Below, one piece after another: positions 61,047-64,000 of a stretch of DNA of 64,000 bases. How positions within the stretch are numbered: the stretch's first letter is position 1; the number at the start of each line of letters is the position of its first letter. The position numbers and the translations under genes are program-made. The notes beneath the pieces were generated by a model that ran no database searches, was not told where the DNA came from, and saw only the letters and a program-made list of their open reading frames with translations. Where the stretch lies: contig JBFHGJ010000011.1 in the NCBI GenBank assembly GCA_041583135.1, positions 17,744 through 81,743 of the forward strand. The letters are read 5' to 3'. The stretch is from JABSOG01 sp041583135 (lineage in GTDB: Bacteria; Pseudomonadota; Gammaproteobacteria; Enterobacterales; Alteromonadaceae).

Positions 61047-61631
61047 TTAGCCAGCGAAGTTGTTCGCAGCGAAATCCCAGTTGATCAACGCCCAAAAACC
61101 ATTTAAGTAGTTAGGACGAACATTGCGGTAATCGATGTAGTAGGCGTGTTCCCACAAGTCAACAGTCATGATTGCAGTAACAGCAGCATCTTGAATTGGG
61201 GTGGCAGCGTTTGAAGTGTTAACAATTTCAAGTTCGCCAGCGGCGTTTTTAACCAACCAAGTCCAGCTTGAACCGAAGTTGTTTACTGCTTTGTCGTTGA
61301 ATTCGGCTTGGAATTTGTCAAATGAACCCCATTTGGCGTTGATGGCGTCTGCCAATGCGCCAGTTGGCTCACCGCCGCCGTTCGGGCTTAAGCAGTTCCA
61401 GTAGAAGGTGTGGTTCCAAACTTGAGCGGCGTTATTGAAGATACCGCCTTCAGTGGTGCGGATAAGCTCTTCAAGTGATTTGTCGGCCAAGTCGGTGCCT
61501 TCAACCAAACCGTTCAATTTGGTGACGTAGGTCGCGTGGTGCTTGCCGTGGTGATATTCTAAAGTTTCAGCACTGATGTGTGGTGCCAACGCATCTTTGT
61601 CAAAAGGCAGAGCCGGTAATTCAAATGCCAT
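61047..61631 (-). CDS. sodB: iron superoxide dismutase
   Basis: A 194-residue cytosolic enzyme that dismutates superoxide. Metal ligands are His27 (LEYHHGKHHATYV), His74 (AAQVWNHTFYW), Asp158 and His162 (VDLWEHAYYIDY). The length and the sequence around them (NNAAQVWNHTFYWNCLSPNGGGEP) match Fe-type SodB rather than Mn-type. It is divergent from grxD, which is common in marine gammaproteobacteria; both relate to iron and redox balance. No Fur or IscR site was identified with confidence in the 181-bp spacer. Confidence 0.98.
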   Translation of the reverse strand: MAFELPALPFDKDALAPHISAETLEYHHGKHHATYVTKLNGLVEGTDLADKSLEELIRTTEGGIFNNAAQVWNHTFYWNCLSPNGGGEPTGALADAINAKWGSFDKFQAEFNDKAVNNFGSSWTWLVKNAAGELEIVNTSNAATPIQDAAVTAIMTVDLWEHAYYIDYRNVRPNYLNGFWALINWDFAANNFAG

Positions 61632-61812
61632 GTTCTCTCTCCAGTGGCTATGTTTGTTAGTCGATAAGTGATAAGATAAACCCGACTATTTTGGTCAAGT
61701 TTTCTTGTCACCGGGAAAATAGAAGATAGTATAGTTTACCGGCTTGTAAAGCGTCAATAAGTAAACATTATACTTTATAAAATATCCGAATTTTTATGAT
61801 AGAGGCCAGTAA

Positions 61813-62145
61813 ATGGAAACCATCGACAAAATCAAACAGCAAATCGCCGAAAATCCCATTCTTTTGTATATGAAAGGCTCGCCTAAATTACCGAGCTGCG
61901 GTTTTTCGTCTCAGGCTTCTCAAGCCTTGATGGCCTGCGGTCAGCCTTTTGCTTATGTTGATATTTTACAAAACCCTGACATTCGTGCCGAGTTGCCAGG
62001 CTATGCCGACTGGCCGACCTTTCCACAATTGTGGGTTGAAGGTGAGTTGATCGGCGGCTGCGATATTATCGTTGAAATGTTTCAAAAAGGTGAATTAAAG
62101 ACGTTGATTGAAGAAACGGCGCAAAAGCACCAAGAAGCTGAATAA
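61813..62145 (+). CDS. grxD: monothiol glutaredoxin Grx4
   Basis: A 110-residue CGFS-type glutaredoxin with Cys29 in KLPSCGFSSQASQ. Other family marks are ILLYMKGSP and WPTFPQLWVEGELIGGCDI. It binds a [2Fe-2S] cluster with glutathione (usually with BolA) and helps deliver iron-sulfur clusters. It is divergent from sodB. A strong shared terminator lies between its stop and smpB. Confidence 0.97.
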   Translation: METIDKIKQQIAENPILLYMKGSPKLPSCGFSSQASQALMACGQPFAYVDILQNPDIRAELPGYADWPTFPQLWVEGELIGGCDIIVEMFQKGELKTLIEETAQKHQEAE

Positions 62146-62166
62146 AGCACGCTTTTAGCGGGAAAG

Positions 62167-62202
62167 AAAACGGGGTGGATGCCAATGCATTCACCCCGTT
62201 TT
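62167..62202. terminator. bidirectional terminator between grxD and smpB
   Basis: AAAACGGGGTGGATGC (62167-62182) pairs with GCATTCACCCCGTTTT (62187-62202) over 16 positions with one G-T mismatch and a four-base loop. A and T runs flank it on both strands. Confidence 0.85.
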
Positions 62203-62242
62203 CGTATCTAGAGCTTAAACCTTTGTGGCGCTGATATTGCGG

Positions 62243-62722
62243 CTAAACCGAGTTCTTTTTCATGGTGCGTTCTTTTTGACGCTGCCAGTCTCTATCTTTT
62301 AAGTCGTGGCGCTTGTCGTGTAATTTCTTACCTTTACCTAGGTAAAACTCCAATTTAACCCAACATTGCTTCCAGTACATGGCGGTAGCAATCAAGGAAA
62401 AGCCCTCGCGTTCGACCAAACCCACCAAGCGATTTAATTCACGGCGATTAAGCAGTAATTTTCTTGAGCGGTTGGGTTCGCACACCACATGCGATGAGGC
62501 GGCATTGAGCGGCTGAATTTGTGCGCCTTCTAAAAATGCTTCGCCGTTTTTAACAATGACAAAGCAGTCAGAAATATTGACTTTACCGGCACGGATACTT
62601 TTAAGTTCCCAGCCTTGCAGGCTGATCCCGGCTTCAAACTTATCGGTTAAGTTATATTCGCGACGCGCTTTTTTATTTAAGGCAATGGTGTTACTTGTGG
62701 ATTTTGCTTTCTTTTTGGCCAT
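62243..62722 (-). CDS. smpB: tmRNA-binding protein SmpB
   Basis: A 159-residue basic protein needed for trans-translation with tmRNA. Diagnostic stretches are IALNKKARREYNLTDKFEAGISLQGWELKSIRAG and the C-terminal tail (KKLHDKRHDLKDRDWQRQ), which is disordered until bound in the ribosome. The ssrA gene, sometimes adjacent, is not between grxD and smpB here. It is divergent from ratA. Confidence 0.98.
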   Translation of the reverse strand: MAKKKAKSTSNTIALNKKARREYNLTDKFEAGISLQGWELKSIRAGKVNISDCFVIVKNGEAFLEGAQIQPLNAASSHVVCEPNRSRKLLLNRRELNRLVGLVEREGFSLIATAMYWKQCWVKLEFYLGKGKKLHDKRHDLKDRDWQRQKERTMKKNSV

Positions 62723-62886
62723 TTATTGGATAAGTCTTTGGTTTACTTTTCTGCGGTTTGACCGTTGATTATAAGAGACATTGCTAAGTGACAACAACGG
62801 AAATGTTCGATAAATTGTTAACAAAGATTAGTTTAGGCGCTTTTTTTTGCTAAAATGCCGCGACTCAACTCTCATCCGAGGTACTC

Positions 62887-63321
62887 ATGCCACAGATCAG
62901 CCGCAATGCATTAGTTATGTATTCGAGCAAAGCCATATATGATTTGGTCAATGATGTGGAAAAATATCCGCAGTTTTTGCCCAATTGCTCTGGTGCCAAG
63001 TTAATTGAAGCCAGTGAGCAGATGTTGGTGGCCGAGGTGGAGATCACCAAAGGGCCCATGTGTAAAACCTTTACCACCCGCAACACCTTGCATGAAGGTA
63101 GGCGGATTTCGATGGACCTAGTGGATGGCCCATTTAAACAACTGCAAGGCCATTGGGTATTTACCGAGCTTGACGAACATGCCTGCAAGGTTGAATTGAC
63201 CTTAGATTTTGAATTCTCTAACAAACTGGTAGAAATCGCTTTTGGCGGCCTATTTAAAGAAGTGGCCAACAACATGGTACTGGCATTTACCCAAAGAGCA
63301 AAAATCATCTACGGAACTTAA
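62887..63321 (+). CDS. ratA: RatA/COQ10-type START-domain protein
   Basis: A 144-residue SRPBCC-fold protein (PQISRNALVMYSSKAIYDLVNDVEKYPQFLPNCSG). It is homologous to RatA of E. coli (proposed to block 70S ribosome formation) and to mitochondrial COQ10, a ubiquinone-binding protein. Both roles have been proposed. It lies four bases upstream of rnfH and is divergent from smpB, the conserved gammaproteobacterial arrangement. Confidence 0.95.
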   Translation: MPQISRNALVMYSSKAIYDLVNDVEKYPQFLPNCSGAKLIEASEQMLVAEVEITKGPMCKTFTTRNTLHEGRRISMDLVDGPFKQLQGHWVFTELDEHACKVELTLDFEFSNKLVEIAFGGLFKEVANNMVLAFTQRAKIIYGT

Positions 63322-63324
63322 GTC

Positions 63325-63615
63325 ATGAGCGACAAAATAACCATCGAAGTGGCTTACGCCCTGCCACAAAGCCAAACCTTACTTTCTCTTGATGTCACCA
63401 AAGGCACCACCATCGAGCAGGCGATAGTGCAATCAGGCATTTTAACCGAGCATGAAGACATCGATTTAAGCGTCAATAAAGTCGGCATTTGGAGCAAGTC
63501 AAAAAAGCTTGATGAAGTGCTCAATGAAGGCGACCGCATCGAAATTTACCGTCCACTGATTGCCGACCCCAAAGAAGTTAGGCGCAGACGGGCAGAAAAG
63601 GCGAAAGAGGAATAA
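63325..63615 (+). CDS. rnfH: RnfH/RatB ubiquitin-fold protein
   Basis: A 96-residue small protein of the UPF0125/RnfH family (ITIEVAYALPQSQTLLSLDVTKGTTIEQAI; RIEIYRPLIADPKEVRRRRAEKA), with a beta-grasp fold. The function is not firmly established; it was named from rnf clusters and from the ratA-ratB pair. It follows ratA by three bases, so the two form an operon. A probable bamE is convergent downstream. Confidence 0.95.
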   Translation: MSDKITIEVAYALPQSQTLLSLDVTKGTTIEQAIVQSGILTEHEDIDLSVNKVGIWSKSKKLDEVLNEGDRIEIYRPLIADPKEVRRRRAEKAKEE

Positions 63616-63946
63616 ATTCTTGCATTGTTGGTAACACCTGACATGTATCTTCCAAGCACGCTCAACCCATGCTCACCCAATGATATATCTCCGCCGTAGG
63701 GTGTGCTGAGCGCACCGCCATCATGGATGATGGAGGATCAACATGGATGTTCGGCACCACCGGAACCATCCCCATCACAAAAGACAATTAGTGCGGTTCA
63801 CAGGCGTGCGGCGTAATCAGGACATTTATTTCCGCAATATTGCTGCGAGGATAAATCCTCTGACTACGAGGAAAATATCGCAAGGTGCCGATAAATGGCA
63901 GTGAGAAGACCCGCACGGTGTTTATCGTGCGGGAGAGTGATGCGGT
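63616..63946. repeat. palindrome-rich gene-free spacer, REP-like
   Basis: About 330 bp with several dyads: quasi-palindrome GGTGTGCTGAGCGCACC (63700-63716), CCATCATGGATGATGG (63718-63733) and AACATGGATGTT (63740-63751). GCGAGGATAAATCCTC follows near 63846. The GTAGGGTG(T/C)GCTGAGCGCACC type recalls dispersed intergenic repeats of several gammaproteobacteria. No open frame or RNA gene is supported. Confidence 0.5.
63910..63933. terminator. GC-rich hairpin, probable terminator of bamE
   Basis: CCCGCACG (63910-63917) pairs with CGTGCGGG (63926-63933) around an eight-base loop, 13 bases past the stop codon at 63947. A T-run is weak on the minus strand. Confidence 0.5.
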
Positions 63947-64000
63947 TTACAGCTCTAATGGCTTGTCGAAGTTTTCTGGCTTTTTAAAGTCGCCGGTTAG
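63947..64000 (-). CDS. bamE: probable BamE outer-membrane assembly lipoprotein, C-terminal end
   Basis: Only the last 17 codons are inside the window, ending LTGDFKKPENFDKPLEL. The call rests mainly on position: bamE lies convergently next to the ratA-rnfH genes in many gammaproteobacteria, with smpB beyond. BamE is an outer-membrane lipoprotein that stabilises the Bam complex. The fragment is too short to confirm this by motif. Confidence 0.45.
   Translation of the reverse strand, partial: LTGDFKKPENFDKPLEL

Noticed and set aside
62146..62242. tmRNA gene (ssrA) next to smpB
   Set aside because: The gap is under 100 bp and is taken up by the shared terminator, so there is no room for ssrA.
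1..64000. CRISPR array, prophage or integrated plasmid
   Set aside because: No spaced direct repeats, phage structural genes or integrases were seen. The only mobile-type gene is the RAYT at 8924-9553.

Overview
The window looks like the chromosome of a marine gammaproteobacterium of the Alteromonadales, most like Shewanella and its relatives. This is inferred from gene content and order, not from a search. Pointers are the rpsT / murJ-ribF-ileS-lspA-fkpB-ispH block, the yeaG-yeaH-ycgB stress operon, the smpB / ratA-rnfH block, a giant Ser/Thr-kinase-like/AAA/histidine-kinase hybrid, an OmpV-DUF3019-two-component operon and paired secreted amidohydrolases. I saw no rRNA, tRNA, CRISPR array or prophage.

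Layout. 0-2.1 kb: MacAB-like ABC export operon (permease cut by the window edge). 2.2-7.5 kb: Yip1-like membrane protein, secreted esterase-TPR protein divergent from a ToxR/CadC-like membrane regulator with a beta-propeller, and a PlsC-like acyltransferase. 7.5-10.9 kb: MarR regulator, VOC-fold protein and 4-hydroxyphenylpyruvate dioxygenase (hpd). A 34-bp perfect palindrome in front of the VOC gene recurs in degenerate form in front of hpd. A REP-associated tyrosine transposase with GTGTCTGACAC repeats sits between the two genes. 11-18 kb: two unknown envelope proteins, a UvrD-like helicase with a LexA-box-like site, and an OmpV-DUF3019-response regulator-histidine kinase operon. 18.5-21.6 kb: two secreted amidohydrolases (one lacks the metal HxH motif) and a cold-shock protein. 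21.9-27.9 kb: a 1996-residue signalling hybrid with a probable pseudokinase head. 28-31 kb: ATL DNA-repair protein, SixA-like phosphatase, a 52-residue protein, small membrane proteins, a CheY-like regulator and rpsT. 31.4-39.5 kb: housekeeping block from murJ to ispH plus an alpha/beta hydrolase. 39.6-42.8 kb: exported thiol peroxidase, REC-CheX protein, PAS-GGDEF cyclase and an unknown protein.

42.9-54.9 kb is the most striking region. It is a nine-gene minus-strand operon with a good sigma-70-type promoter (54885-54912) and a clear terminator (42894-42927). Gene order is HemN-like radical SAM enzyme, EntS-like MFS exporter, glyoxalase-fold protein, three different ATP-grasp ligases in tandem, RND pump, RND adaptor, and a GST-like protein. 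The simplest reading is a biosynthesis-plus-export pathway for a small amide- or peptide-like compound that I do not recognise. The product is unknown.

55-64 kb: YhhN-family membrane protein, the ycgB-yeaH-yeaG stress operon, sodB, grxD, smpB, ratA-rnfH, a palindrome-rich spacer and the 3' end of a probable bamE.
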